DNA of 64,000 nt from Prolixibacteraceae bacterium (GCA_019163175.1 JAFLKN010000020.1:116843-180842), one strand, 5' to 3'; positions 1 through 9,101 are shown, counted from the stretch's first letter. The notes: generated from the letters alone by a model not told the origin. Program-made: numbers and translations.

Positions 1-128
1 CAAATACTGCTGATCCGGAATTAATTGCCTCAGCTAAAAAAGCCGCACTTCAGGCTAAATTTAATGTCGACGACAATGCTCCTGCATTCCAGACAGGAAC
101 CATTACTTACCGGTTTGTACTTGATTAG
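1..128 (+). CDS. TonB-like energy transducer, C-terminal fragment
   Basis: Only the last 41 codons are inside the window. Frame 3 runs open from the left edge to a TAG at 126-128. The fragment contains AKKAALQAKFNV and ends QTGTITYRFVLD, a tail typical of Bacteroidota TonB C-terminal-domain proteins, which couple inner-membrane energy to outer-membrane transporters. The family call rests on this short tail only. The gene converges on the oxidoreductase downstream, with a shared hairpin between them. Confidence 0.5.
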   Translation, partial: NTADPELIASAKKAALQAKFNVDDNAPAFQTGTITYRFVLD

Positions 129-241
129 TCTCCTGCCGATTAAAGTTTCAATCTTTGTTTATAGTATTGATTGGAAAAGCTTTTTTGCATGAATTTATAG
201 CTATCAGCTGTTGAATATTTACCATCTTCAATATGAAATAA

Positions 242-281
242 AAAACGCAAGCAACCGGTTTTACCCGATTACTTGCGTTTT
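242..281. terminator. Bidirectional hairpin terminator
   Basis: AAAACGCAAG at 242-251 pairs perfectly with CTTGCGTTTT at 272-281. The A/T ends supply a U-run in either direction. It lies between the convergent TonB-like and oxidoreductase genes, so it can serve both. Confidence 0.65.
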
Positions 282-312
282 AGTTTTGCGCCCTCAGCTA
301 CTGCTTTTTTAA

Positions 313-1638
313 TTACAATAAAGTATAGCCTGAGCGATATTCGTAATGCATAAGTTTGGTAGCTGCACCATCCACATCGTCAACAAATGTTTCGGTAGCC
401 GGATCCCATTTGATTGTACGTTTCAGTTCGCATGCAATATTTCCAAGTGTACAAACGGTACAGCTGCTGTGTCCGATTTCAACCGGAACAACCGGATCTT
501 TGCGCTGAAGTACTGACTCAACAAAATTAATCTGGTGAGGAATTTTTGTTTCGTATGGGCCTGTGTCGCCTGCTGGTTGAGCCGGTGGAAGAAATTTGTC
601 GTCAGAAGCCTTATAATAGCCGCGGGAAACTTCGATCCAACCATCTTTACCAATAAATTTTACTCCTTTGGTCTTGCCTTCATCAAAGGGCTCCGAAGTC
701 ATAATGGTTCCACTGGCATATTTAAATTGCATGTATTCAGTTCCGTCGCCAATTGGTGAAGCTTCAACCGGGCCGTTTCTGTCCATTCCAAGACCCCACT
801 GAGCGATGTCGAACATATGGGCACCCCAATCGGTTGTGAAACCGCCACCCATTTCTTTGTACCAACGCCATGCACCCCAGATTTCTTCATCTTTTTCAGG
901 GTCAAGACTAATTGGCGGGTCTAATTCGTGATTGTAATGGATCGGATTTGGAAGAGATCCCAGCCAAAGATCCCAGTTCAAATCGGCAGGTAAAGCCTCT
1001 TCTGGTAAATCGTATGGTTTTGGAGGTGCGCCAACATAGGCATGAACTTTTTCAATTTGGCCAAGAGCACCATCCTGAACCAATTTAACGGCATGCTGAA
1101 AGTTAGGATCAGAGCGCTGTTGACTTCCAACTGCTAAAATGCGGTTGGTTTCGCGAACCACCTTGCGTAATTCCTGACCTTCTTTAATGGTGAAAGTCAT
1201 CGGTTTTTCCAAATAGACATCTTTGCCAGCTTTACAAGCTGCAATGGCAATTCTTGCATGCGAATGGTCAGGAACAGCTATAATTACAGCGTTGATATCT
1301 GGCCGGGCCAATATGTCTTCAAATTTTTCGTAGGTCTGAACTTCGATTTGTTTACCTGCTTTTTCATAGAAACCTTTAACTCGTTTTTCGAAACGCTGAC
1401 GTTTAATTCCGTAAACATCACATCCTGCTACTACTTTTACTCCGGGAATCTGAAGAAATCCGTTCATCAGGAACATGGACTGACGTCCCATGCCAATGAA
1501 CCCAAGTTTAAGATCAGTATCTACTACTTTTTGTTTACAGGCCGATAATGATGAAAACATTGCTACACCAGCTACACCAATAGCTGCAGTTCCAAGAAAA
1601 TGACGTCTTGAAACTCCTTTTTTCATTTGATTTTCCAT
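313..1638 (-). CDS. Gfo/Idh/MocA family oxidoreductase, Tat-exported
   Basis: A 441-aa NAD(P)-dependent sugar or inositol dehydrogenase-type protein. The N-terminus carries a twin-arginine signal (SRRHFLG, residues 10-16), a short hydrophobic stretch and a lipobox-like LSAC ending at Cys34, so it is probably a Tat-exported envelope lipoprotein that folds with its cofactor before export. A Rossmann start (LGFIGMG) follows the signal. The conserved EKP (YLEKPMT) of the family supplies the catalytic-site lysine. Many Bacteroidota carry such exported oxidoreductases near carbohydrate genes, but here the neighbours give no substrate. The gene stands alone. The substrate is unknown; the family assignment is firm. 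Confidence 0.9.
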   Translation of the reverse strand: MENQMKKGVSRRHFLGTAAIGVAGVAMFSSLSACKQKVVDTDLKLGFIGMGRQSMFLMNGFLQIPGVKVVAGCDVYGIKRQRFEKRVKGFYEKAGKQIEVQTYEKFEDILARPDINAVIIAVPDHSHARIAIAACKAGKDVYLEKPMTFTIKEGQELRKVVRETNRILAVGSQQRSDPNFQHAVKLVQDGALGQIEKVHAYVGAPPKPYDLPEEALPADLNWDLWLGSLPNPIHYNHELDPPISLDPEKDEEIWGAWRWYKEMGGGFTTDWGAHMFDIAQWGLGMDRNGPVEASPIGDGTEYMQFKYASGTIMTSEPFDEGKTKGVKFIGKDGWIEVSRGYYKASDDKFLPPAQPAGDTGPYETKIPHQINFVESVLQRKDPVVPVEIGHSSCTVCTLGNIACELKRTIKWDPATETFVDDVDGAATKLMHYEYRSGYTLL

Positions 1639-1928
1639 GTGAATTAATTATTCAATTTGTTTGAATTCGTGCTGTGAAAACGTAAAAATACCTTTTTGTA
1701 AGTTTTACGCAAAATATAATAGCGAATCTTTCATTGTCTTTTTACATTCTTTTATTCAGGTAAATAGTATTGAGTTAAATGATTTTTATTCAATGTTTTA
1801 AGTATGTCTTTGGAAGTGTGAACTGTCTTTGGAACGCTTGAAATGATTACAGTGTGATTAATATTTTGTGTTTTTTCTGAATTTCTTGTCATATCCAAAC
1901 ATTTTTTTTGATTTTTGTCTGTTATTGA

Positions 1929-2990
1929 ATGAATTCAATTATGGAAAAATACATTAATCTGCTGAAATCGCTTATAGCTGTTCCTTCTTTAAGTCGGGAA
2001 GAGCAGGAAGCTGCGCGGTTAATCCGCCAGTTTTTAACTGAAGAAAAAATCCTATTTGAGATCAGCCAGAACAATACATGGGCGCGAAATAAACATTGGA
2101 AAGAGGGACTTCCTGTAATTTTGCTGAATTCGCATATCGATACAGTTAGGCCGGCAAGTGGTTATACACGTAATCCATATTCTCCTGACATCGAAAATGG
2201 AGTACTTTTTGGTTTGGGCAGTAACGATGCAGGTGGTCCGTTAGTTACTTTACTTGCAGTTTTTGTGCATTTTTATTTGATCGAAAATCTTCCTTTTAAT
2301 TTAGTTTATGCAGCAACGGCTGAGGAAGAAATTTCAGGAATAAATGGCTTGGCAAGCATTCTAAAAGATATTGGACCTTTGGATCTTGCGATTGTAGGCG
2401 AACCTACCAAAATGCAAATGGCAATAGCCGAAAAGGGCTTGATGGTACTGGATTGTACTGCGCATGGAAAGTCGGGGCATGCTGCAAGAGAAGAAGGCGA
2501 AAATGCTATTTATAAAGCAATTGCCGACATTGAAAAGATTAGAAATTACAGGTTTGAGAAAGTCTCTGAGATTCTGGGTCCGGTGAAAATGTCGGTTACT
2601 GTGATTAATGCCGGAACTCAGCACAATGTGGTTCCAGACACCTGTAGTTTTGTAGTTGATGTGCGCACCAACGAGTTTTATTCCAATGAGTTGGCTTGTG
2701 AAATTATTTCTCAATTGCTGGTTTCTGAAGTCAAGCCACGTTCATTTCGTTTAAATTCCTCAGGAATTCCGGTTAATCATCCAATTGTTCAGCGCGGAAT
2801 TAGTATGGGATTGAGTTATTATGGTTCGCCAACAACTTCCGATCAGGCTATTTTGCCCTACACTTCAATAAAAATAGGCCCCGGAGATAGTGCCCGTTCT
2901 CACACAGCTGATGAATATATCTTGATCTCGGAATTGGAAGACGGCTTCCGGATTTACGTTGATTTATTAAATAACCTCAAATTACGATAA
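1929..2990 (+). CDS. M20 family metallo-deacylase, ArgE-like
   Basis: A 353-aa zinc-dependent amidohydrolase of the M20 family. It has the metal ligands HxD (NSHIDTV, His69/Asp71), Asp100 in GLGSNDAGG, the Glu-Glu pair in TAEEEISG (132-134), Glu158 in VGEPT and a C-terminal His in RSHTADEY. In Bacteroidota this subgroup usually deacylates N-acetyl- or N-succinyl-ornithine in arginine synthesis. argH lies about 6 kb away, which fits weakly, but the two are not in one operon. A dipeptidase role cannot be excluded from sequence. The start is ATG 1929; a second ATG at 1941 is also possible. Confidence 0.85.
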   Translation: MNSIMEKYINLLKSLIAVPSLSREEQEAARLIRQFLTEEKILFEISQNNTWARNKHWKEGLPVILLNSHIDTVRPASGYTRNPYSPDIENGVLFGLGSNDAGGPLVTLLAVFVHFYLIENLPFNLVYAATAEEEISGINGLASILKDIGPLDLAIVGEPTKMQMAIAEKGLMVLDCTAHGKSGHAAREEGENAIYKAIADIEKIRNYRFEKVSEILGPVKMSVTVINAGTQHNVVPDTCSFVVDVRTNEFYSNELACEIISQLLVSEVKPRSFRLNSSGIPVNHPIVQRGISMGLSYYGSPTTSDQAILPYTSIKIGPGDSARSHTADEYILISELEDGFRIYVDLLNNLKLR

Positions 2991-2994
2991 AAAA

Positions 2995-3053
2995 GAGAGG
3001 GACCTGTCCCCCAACAGGTCCCTCAAGGAATGCTTCAGTTTTAAAACTGAAGC
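2995..3053. terminator. Double hairpin between convergent genes
   Basis: GAGGGACCTGT (2997-3007) pairs perfectly with ACAGGTCCCTC (3014-3024) around a C-rich loop. It is followed by an independent perfect 22-bp palindrome at 3032-3053 (GCTTCAGTTTT and its complement). The first hairpin has an A-run upstream (AAAAAAGAG), giving a U-run for minus-strand transcription from amtB. The second has no loop and may be a site rather than a terminator. Confidence 0.6.
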
Positions 3054-3080
3054 GATTATACGAATTGTTATAGAATTATA

Positions 3081-4454
3081 CTATTCACTTTCACTATATG
3101 CAATTTCATTGTGCTGTGTAATATCCAGACCAGCAATTTCTTCTTTCTGGTTAGCACGAATTCCAAACAGTTTATCTACAATTTTGAAAAGTACAAATGT
3201 CATTACTCCGGAGAATACTATTGTTGCAACGGTTGCAATAAGCTGTATGTAAAGCTGTTTTGGATTTCCATAGAATAAGCCACTATAAGAAGATTGGATG
3301 GCTGGGGTAGCCAACAAACCAGTAGCAAGTGCTCCGATTATACCACCAATTCCGTGTACTCCAAAAGCATCAAGAGAGTCATCATAACCAAATTTGTGTT
3401 TTACAACTGATACCATGAAGAAACAAACTAATGCAACTATTAAACCGATTACTACTGCACCTAAAACTCCAACAAATCCCGCAGCAGGAGTTATCGCAAC
3501 AAGTCCTGCTACTGCACCGGTAGCGATACCAATAACTGTTGGCTTTTTATTGATTGTCCAATCGAGTAATGCCCAAACAAATGCGGCTGTTGCAGTTGCT
3601 ACATGAGTTGCAAGGAATGCGCTAATGGCTAGACCGTCAGCAGCTAATCCGCTTCCTGCATTAAACCCAAACCAACCGAACCACAATAATGCGGCTCCAA
3701 TTACCACTAATGGAATGTTGTGGGGTGCAGTTGGATGATTGTTGTAATTTTTTCTTGAACCAATCATAAGTGTCATAACAAGGGCGGCAATACCAGCATT
3801 AATGTGAACAACGGTTCCGCCAGCAAAGTCTAAAGCTCCCATTTTAAATAACCAACCATCAGCTGACCATACCCAATGTGCAACAGGGTTGTAAACAAAG
3901 ATTGCCCACAAAACTGAGAATATAAGAAATCCACGGAATTTAATGCGTTCAGCATAAGCACCAATAATTAATGCTGGAGTTATTACAGCAAACATACACT
4001 GAAACAATACAAAAGAAAGGTGAGGAATGCGGGCTGTAGCCTGTGAGATGTAGTAAGGACTAACGTCGTTAATTCCAATTCCGTTGAGGAATGCCCAATC
4101 AAAACCACCAATATATGGAGCAAGAGCTCCGGTGGATGAACTAAATGACAAACTGTATCCGAAGAAAACCCATTCTAAAGTAATAACGGCAGTTAAAATA
4201 AAACACTGCATGAGGATGTTCAATACGTTTTTCTGACGAACCAACCCACCATAGAATAAAGCCAAGCCTGGAATGGTCATAAGCAAAACTAAAGCAGTTG
4301 CTACTATCATCCATGCAGTATTGCCAAAGTCAATGTAGGGTGTTGGTTCTGGTGCTGCTACTGCTGCTACCGTTGCCGCTTCTTGAGCAAAAAGTAAGGT
4401 TGGGGCGATTAAACCTAGTAAAGCCAGCCCTGTATATCGTAATTTTGTCTTCAT
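3081..4454 (-). CDS. amtB: Ammonium transporter AmtB
   Basis: A 457-aa Amt/Rh family channel that conducts ammonium or ammonia across the inner membrane. It begins with a cleavable signal peptide (LGLIAPTLLFAQ). The hallmark GLALFYGGLVR follows the first membrane segment. Both pore histidines are present, one in DFAGGTVVHINAG and one in FGVHGIGGIIGA. About eleven hydrophobic segments can be traced. It is the last gene of a three-gene minus-strand operon after the P-II gene (33-base gap), the usual pairing, in which P-II blocks the channel when nitrogen is plentiful. Confidence 0.97.
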   Translation of the reverse strand: MKTKLRYTGLALLGLIAPTLLFAQEAATVAAVAAPEPTPYIDFGNTAWMIVATALVLLMTIPGLALFYGGLVRQKNVLNILMQCFILTAVITLEWVFFGYSLSFSSSTGALAPYIGGFDWAFLNGIGINDVSPYYISQATARIPHLSFVLFQCMFAVITPALIIGAYAERIKFRGFLIFSVLWAIFVYNPVAHWVWSADGWLFKMGALDFAGGTVVHINAGIAALVMTLMIGSRKNYNNHPTAPHNIPLVVIGAALLWFGWFGFNAGSGLAADGLAISAFLATHVATATAAFVWALLDWTINKKPTVIGIATGAVAGLVAITPAAGFVGVLGAVVIGLIVALVCFFMVSVVKHKFGYDDSLDAFGVHGIGGIIGALATGLLATPAIQSSYSGLFYGNPKQLYIQLIATVATIVFSGVMTFVLFKIVDKLFGIRANQKEEIAGLDITQHNEIAYSESE

Positions 4455-4487
4455 ATATTTCTTCTTTAATATTTACTAACTGAGGGA

Positions 4488-4832
4488 TTATTTGTTGTAA
4501 AGAGATTCGTCACCTTTGTCTTTGGTGCGGATTCGGATAGATTGTTCTATTTCACTAATGAAAATTCGTCCGTCACCACTTTCTCCGGTATAAGCTGATT
4601 CAAGAATCGCATTTACCGATTTTTCAACGTTAATGTCGCGAACAACAAATGAGATATACATGCGGGCAACAGAGTTTACATCATATGCAATACCTCTGAA
4701 GATTAATCCTTGCCGGGCAGTACCCTGTCCTTTTACTTCCCACCAGGACAGAAAGTCTATATCAGCTTCGTGTAATGCTGCACGTACTTCTTCGAACTTG
4801 GTTTTTCTAACGATGGCTTCAACTTTTTTCAT
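4488..4832 (-). CDS. glnK: P-II family nitrogen regulator
   Basis: A 114-aa trimeric signalling protein that senses 2-oxoglutarate and ATP/ADP and gates AmtB. The B-loop is seen as TGESGDGRIFI. The T-loop reads VKGQGTARQGLIFRG, so the position of the uridylylated Tyr51 of enterobacterial GlnB/GlnK is a phenylalanine (Phe45) and the loop is one residue shorter. Control by GlnD-type uridylylation is therefore not expected; ligand binding alone probably sets its state. It sits between a porin-like gene and amtB, 31 bases after the former. I use glnK because of the amtB linkage; glnB is equally defensible. Confidence 0.93.
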   Translation of the reverse strand: MKKVEAIVRKTKFEEVRAALHEADIDFLSWWEVKGQGTARQGLIFRGIAYDVNSVARMYISFVVRDINVEKSVNAILESAYTGESGDGRIFISEIEQSIRIRTKDKGDESLYNK

Positions 4833-4863
4833 AATGTCTTTTTTTGAGGGTTTTAAATATTTT

Positions 4864-5529
4864 TTATAAACTGAATCCTACAACCATGAACATTTGATTT
4901 TTGTCTGGATTGAAAACGACTTGTCCGGTGACCGGAACTGAAAAACTGTCGGTTATTTTGATAACTTTTCCTGTGCCTAATGCAATATTACAAACACTGA
5001 ATTTTCCATCAGAAGTGTGCCATCCATCACCAGCTCCAACTGTAAGATTGAAGTTTTTAAAGGCGTAAGCGGCCTGGAAATATTTATCTTTTCCTGCTGA
5101 AGCGGGTACTGCTGCTTCGTTTAAAATGTAGTTTGCGCTTAAACTTAAACCACCAACGGTATAGCCAAGATTGATCTCAACAGCATTTGTAGAATCGGCT
5201 GTAAAAGCTCCGCCAGCTCGTGGGTAATAATAGTCTGTTAAACCAATGCTAAGGCCATTCGAAAATGCATATGAGATATATGGATCGGCTTCGGCATAAC
5301 CAGCTGCATCGAAAGATCCCCAAACTCCAATGGTTAATCCACCTGTATTAAACTTTACTGAGGGTTGAAATGCAGGTCCGGTTCCAAATAATGAACCTCT
5401 CCAGACATAATTGCTGTAAAAGTCAGCACCTGCGGTGAATGAAGATTTCTTTTCTTCTTCTTGTGCTTTTACATTTAGGGTGCAAATTGCAAGAATTGTA
5501 AAAACGAGGAGGGTAATTTTCTTTTTCAT
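4864..5529 (-). CDS. TorF-like putative outer-membrane porin
   Basis: About 221 aa from the ATG at 5529; a start three codons upstream at 5538 is possible but the KKK signal start favours 5529. The signal peptide ends ...CTLNVKAQ. The mature part has alternating beta-strand patterns with aromatic girdles, such as FYSNYVWRGSLFG and GLSIGLTDYYYPRAGG, and a terminal aromatic-hydrophobic strand (MFMVVGFSL). This resembles the TorF/Gcw_chp group of putative porins. It leads the P-II/amtB operon, so outer-membrane passage of ammonium or another small nitrogen source is a reasonable inference but is not shown. Confidence 0.65.
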   Translation of the reverse strand: MKKKITLLVFTILAICTLNVKAQEEEKKSSFTAGADFYSNYVWRGSLFGTGPAFQPSVKFNTGGLTIGVWGSFDAAGYAEADPYISYAFSNGLSIGLTDYYYPRAGGAFTADSTNAVEINLGYTVGGLSLSANYILNEAAVPASAGKDKYFQAAYAFKNFNLTVGAGDGWHTSDGKFSVCNIALGTGKVIKITDSFSVPVTGQVVFNPDKNQMFMVVGFSL

Positions 5530-5589
5530 GATACACAATTTTAAGGGTTAAACTTTATTTATTTTAAATATCAATTCTATGTTTTGTTT

Positions 5590-5815
5590 TAGGGGGTTGT
5601 TCTAACAAAAACTTACTTTTTTCTGATTGACCCCCTTTTTATTTGATATGCTTGGTCAAAAGTATTTATTTTTTGAAATATTGGGTGGTTGAAAAATGGG
5701 GGTGTGTGTGAATTAAGGATAAATTAACAAACGAAATGGATTAAAAAATGGGGGTATGTGTGTAAAAAGTGTAAAATATTTCGATTTTTATTAAAAAAAT
5801 AGGGGTTTGTTTGAA
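5590..5815 (+). repeat. Phased G-tract boxes in long intergenic region
   Basis: The 638-base gap between the porin-like gene and the sulfatase holds no gene that I can see. It holds four similar boxes on the plus strand: AGGGGGTTGTT at 5591, TGGGGGTGTGTGTGAA at 5697, TGGGGGTATGTGTGTAA at 5749 and AGGGGTTTGTTTGAAA at 5801. Each is preceded by a T- or A-run. The G-tracts start at 5592, 5698, 5750 and 5802, so the spacings are 106, 52 and 52 bases, close to ten, five and five helical turns. A reverse copy (GACCCCCT) lies at 5629-5636. This may be a binding array for the ammonium operon or a decayed tandem repeat. Confidence 0.5.
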
Positions 5816-6167
5816 AAGTAGTAGAAATCGACAAGTAGATTCTTGATTATAACTCTATGAATATCAAATAGTCTTATTGAATTTTATAAAAAATACTAAA
5901 ATGATACATATATGTGTTATTAAGTAGAATAAAGATAGATTAATTGATTTATATTGGAAAAGTGTAAATATATTTTAGAAATGTGATTTTTATTTTAGAT
6001 GACCTCAAATTCGGGGTTCAAGCTGAATTTTTAGGGCAAGAAACTTTGAAACAATAATTCTGCATTGTTACATGTATTAATAATTGCTTTTAAAAGTTTG
6101 ATGTCAAAGGACTAAAGGAGCAGTTTTTATATATTTGCAATCCTTTTGTAAATCAATTTTAATTATC

Positions 6168-8012
6168 ATGCCTTTGTTAGCAAATCAGATTGTTCGGTTC
6201 CTTAAGTATTTCATCTTCTGGATGATTTTCTTTTGGATTGCCAAAGTTTTTTTTCTGGTATCTAATTTTGAGCAAACAAGCCAATTGTCTGCGGCGGAGA
6301 TATTTGGGATATTTGGCTTTGGATTAAAAATGGATGTTTCCACAGCCTGCTATTTACTTATTATTCCTGGGTTGATGCTAGGACTGAAGATATTTCTGTC
6401 TGCCCGATTTGTGAACCGGTTCATTTGGATTTATACCCTTACTATTTTAATTGTTGCTTCGTTTTTAGTAGTGCTTGATTTGGGTTTATATCCGCATTGG
6501 GGAACCCGCGTGAATATTACTGCATTCAATTACATTGACGATCCTGTGGCAATGAGTGCATCTGTTTCTATTACTGATGTTTTGCTTGGCTTGTTGATAG
6601 TCGGAAGTCTGCTGGTTGTATTCAGCTTCCTTTATCGCCGTATTTTTCCCGAAGGTATTGCTATCAATGGTAAACTAAACTGGTATGCTTCTCTTTTGCA
6701 GCTTTTCCTTGTTGCTACTTTAATTATTCCGATACGTGGTGGCTTGGATACTTCACCGCTTAACCTGAGTTCGGTAGCTTTCAGTCCCAAATTATACGTT
6801 AATCAGGCGGCAAGCAACTATTTATGGAATTTTGCTAAGTCGGTGGAAAAAAGGAAGCGCTTATCCAATCCTTGTTCCTATATGTCGAAGGATGAGAGCG
6901 TGAGTTTATTCAATACATTTATGCAGAATAACACGCCTGTATTTCGACCACAACTCATTAAGCAGAATCCTGAAAAACAGCCTAATGTAATCCTGATTAT
7001 TCTGGAAAGTTTCTCGAATAAGGTAATTGCACCTTTAGGTGGGCTGCATGGAATTGCGCCCAATTTAGATTCACTTTGCACCAAGAGTACTGTTTTTACA
7101 AATTTTTATTCTACCGGGAATCGTTCAGATCGCGGGATCTCTGCTGTTTTGGGTGGATATCCATCTTTGCTCAGTACCTCTATTATGGTTTATCCTGAAA
7201 AGGCAAGGAGTTTAACTTTACTTCCGGAGTACTTCAACCGTCATGATTACAATACCTCATTTTATTATGGAGGTGATATTAATTTCTATAACCTTAAAAC
7301 TTTTGTTCTTCAGAGTAATTGCGGAAAAATAACGACTAAAGCTGATTTTCCTTCTGAATTGGGCCGGATGACAAAATGGGGTGTTCCGGATGGCTACATT
7401 TTTGACAGGGCTTTGGATGACTTAAAATCAGAAAAAGAACCATTTATGAAAACCATTTACACGGTTAGCAGTCATCCGCCTTACGATGTGCCTTACTCAA
7501 AGATAAAGGGTAGTTCAAATGAAGCAAAATACCTGAATTCAGTTGCATATACCGATAGCTGTTTGGGTGCGTTTATTGAAGGGTTTCGTAAATCGCCGCT
7601 TTGGAACAATACTTTATTAATTGTTACTGCTGACCATGGACATATGGAGCCAGGTCCAACAGATATTACTGCTCCGGCCAGCTATCGTATCCCTTTAATT
7701 TGGACTGGAGGAGTTGTTGATTCGCTAGAGCGGATTGAAATCATAACTCAACAGGTTGATTTTAGTACATCATTGGTTCATCAATTGGGTTGGGAGGCAG
7801 ATTCTTCAAAGTTTGCAAAAGATTTCTTTACTTCGCACCCGTTTGCATTTTATATGCTAGATTCTGGTTGGGGATATGTGACTCCTGAAGGATACCATTA
7901 TTTCGATCAGGATGTCAACAGTTTTACAGCTAATCCTCAAAAACTGACATTTAATCAGGACTTTGCCAAAGCTTACATGCAAGTGTTACACGATGACTTT
8001 ATTGGTAGATAA
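6168..8012 (+). CDS. LTA synthase-like sulfatase-fold membrane protein
   Basis: About 614 aa from the ATG at 6168; a TTG at 6135 extends the frame but lies inside a promoter-like TATATTTG (6130-6137), so ATG 6168 is preferred. Five N-terminal membrane segments precede an alkaline-phosphatase/sulfatase-fold domain outside the membrane. Metal-site motifs are ILIILESFSN and TADHGHMEPG. The nucleophile region reads STGNRSDRG, placing Ser320 where LtaS-type enzymes have threonine. Family members transfer phosphoglycerol or phosphoethanolamine groups to lipids or glycans. Bacteroidota lack lipoteichoic acid, so the acceptor is unknown. Confidence 0.85.
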   Translation: MPLLANQIVRFLKYFIFWMIFFWIAKVFFLVSNFEQTSQLSAAEIFGIFGFGLKMDVSTACYLLIIPGLMLGLKIFLSARFVNRFIWIYTLTILIVASFLVVLDLGLYPHWGTRVNITAFNYIDDPVAMSASVSITDVLLGLLIVGSLLVVFSFLYRRIFPEGIAINGKLNWYASLLQLFLVATLIIPIRGGLDTSPLNLSSVAFSPKLYVNQAASNYLWNFAKSVEKRKRLSNPCSYMSKDESVSLFNTFMQNNTPVFRPQLIKQNPEKQPNVILIILESFSNKVIAPLGGLHGIAPNLDSLCTKSTVFTNFYSTGNRSDRGISAVLGGYPSLLSTSIMVYPEKARSLTLLPEYFNRHDYNTSFYYGGDINFYNLKTFVLQSNCGKITTKADFPSELGRMTKWGVPDGYIFDRALDDLKSEKEPFMKTIYTVSSHPPYDVPYSKIKGSSNEAKYLNSVAYTDSCLGAFIEGFRKSPLWNNTLLIVTADHGHMEPGPTDITAPASYRIPLIWTGGVVDSLERIEIITQQVDFSTSLVHQLGWEADSSKFAKDFFTSHPFAFYMLDSGWGYVTPEGYHYFDQDVNSFTANPQKLTFNQDFAKAYMQVLHDDFIGR

Positions 8013-8074
8013 AAATGTTTCTTTTCTTTTGAAACCAAAGCAAAATGAAATTATACAGATAGTAAAAATTAGAA

Positions 8075-8965
8075 ATGATAAGTACTAAAGAGCGAAAAAT
8101 ATTTTTGGTTATTAATAGATATGCCGGACACAAGGAAGGTGCCAAAGCACTTGATATTGTTGTTCCATATTTAAAAAAGAAAGAATATTTGGTTGACTAT
8201 TCTTTCACAAATCATCGGAAACACGCCGTTGAATTGGCTGCAAAAGCAGCTAATGATGGTTACGATTTGGTGGTTGCAGTTGGTGGAGACGGAACTGTGA
8301 ATGAGGTAGCACAAGGTTTATATGGAACTGGAATAAAAATGGGTATTATACCAATGGGTTCGGGAAATGGATTAGCCCGAGAACTTGGTATTCCGATGGA
8401 CATGAAAAAAAGTGCTAAGGCTCTTACTAAAGGCAAAAACTTGCAAGTTGATGTTTGTAAACTTAATGATCAGCGGTTTTTATGCACCAGTGGAATTGGT
8501 TTCGATGCGATGATTGCTGAAAAAATGAGTAAAGCTTCGTCGCGGGGATTTTTGAAATATGTCCAATTGGTTATTCAGGAGAGCATTTTTTTTAAACCTG
8601 TTGATGTGAGAATGAAAATTGATGGAGTTTTAATAGAAGCATCTGTTTTTTTGATCACTTTTGCCAATGCTTCTCAATTTGGTAACAATGCGTTTATTGC
8701 ACCAAAAGCAAGTATGACCGATGGATTAATTGATGTGATAGTGGTGCGTAAATTTTCAAAAATATGGATGCCAGTCTTTGCTGTTGCACTTTTCTCGAAA
8801 TTGATTCCAAAACTTTTTTTTGTTGATTGTTATAGAGCCAAACATATTGAATTGGAAGTTGCAGAAACACCTTATTTTCATTTTGATGGTGAGCCTGGGA
8901 AATTAACTATTCCAGCTGAAATTGGGCTTGATTCGACAAAAATTTGGGTGAAGTGTAAAAAATAG
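8075..8965 (+). CDS. YegS-like diacylglycerol/lipid kinase
   Basis: A 296-aa soluble kinase of the DAGK catalytic-domain family. The nucleotide-binding signature GGDGTVNEVAQGL lies near residues 70-82, followed by PMGSGNGLARELGIP, both diagnostic. A C-terminal beta domain contains FHFDGEPG, which corresponds to the conserved DGE. These enzymes phosphorylate diacylglycerol or related lipids at the inner membrane face. It follows the LTA-synthase-like gene by about 60 bases in the same direction. Diacylglycerol is the by-product of phosphoglycerol transfer, so recycling by this kinase is an attractive inference. The true lipid substrate is unproven. Confidence 0.88.
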   Translation: MISTKERKIFLVINRYAGHKEGAKALDIVVPYLKKKEYLVDYSFTNHRKHAVELAAKAANDGYDLVVAVGGDGTVNEVAQGLYGTGIKMGIIPMGSGNGLARELGIPMDMKKSAKALTKGKNLQVDVCKLNDQRFLCTSGIGFDAMIAEKMSKASSRGFLKYVQLVIQESIFFKPVDVRMKIDGVLIEASVFLITFANASQFGNNAFIAPKASMTDGLIDVIVVRKFSKIWMPVFAVALFSKLIPKLFFVDCYRAKHIELEVAETPYFHFDGEPGKLTIPAEIGLDSTKIWVKCKK

Positions 8966-9048
8966 TTTTCATTCAAACACGGCATAAAGCTTCTGGGCAA
9001 GGCTTTTGTCAGATAAACTTTCCTTCTTAATTGTACAATTGGCCTAAA

Positions 9049-9078
9049 TTGCTCCTTCGTTATTTTACTTTATCTTTG
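9049..9078 (+). promoter_or_regulatory. argH promoter (Bacteroidota type)
   Basis: TTG at 9049-9051, a 19-base spacer and TATCTTTG at 9071-9078 match the Bacteroidota housekeeping promoter (TTTG, about 19-21, TAnnTTTG). The ATG of argH is 24 bases downstream, leaving a short leader. Confidence 0.65.
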
Positions 9079-9101
9079 AAGCTTCAAAAAATAAATGCAC
9101 T

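Noticed and set aside
1690..1716. Operator-like TTTTGTAAGTTTTACGCAAAA before the oxidoreductase (split at 1693-1713)
   Set aside because: The symmetry is imperfect (extra bases on one side) and no LacI/GntR-type regulator is adjacent.
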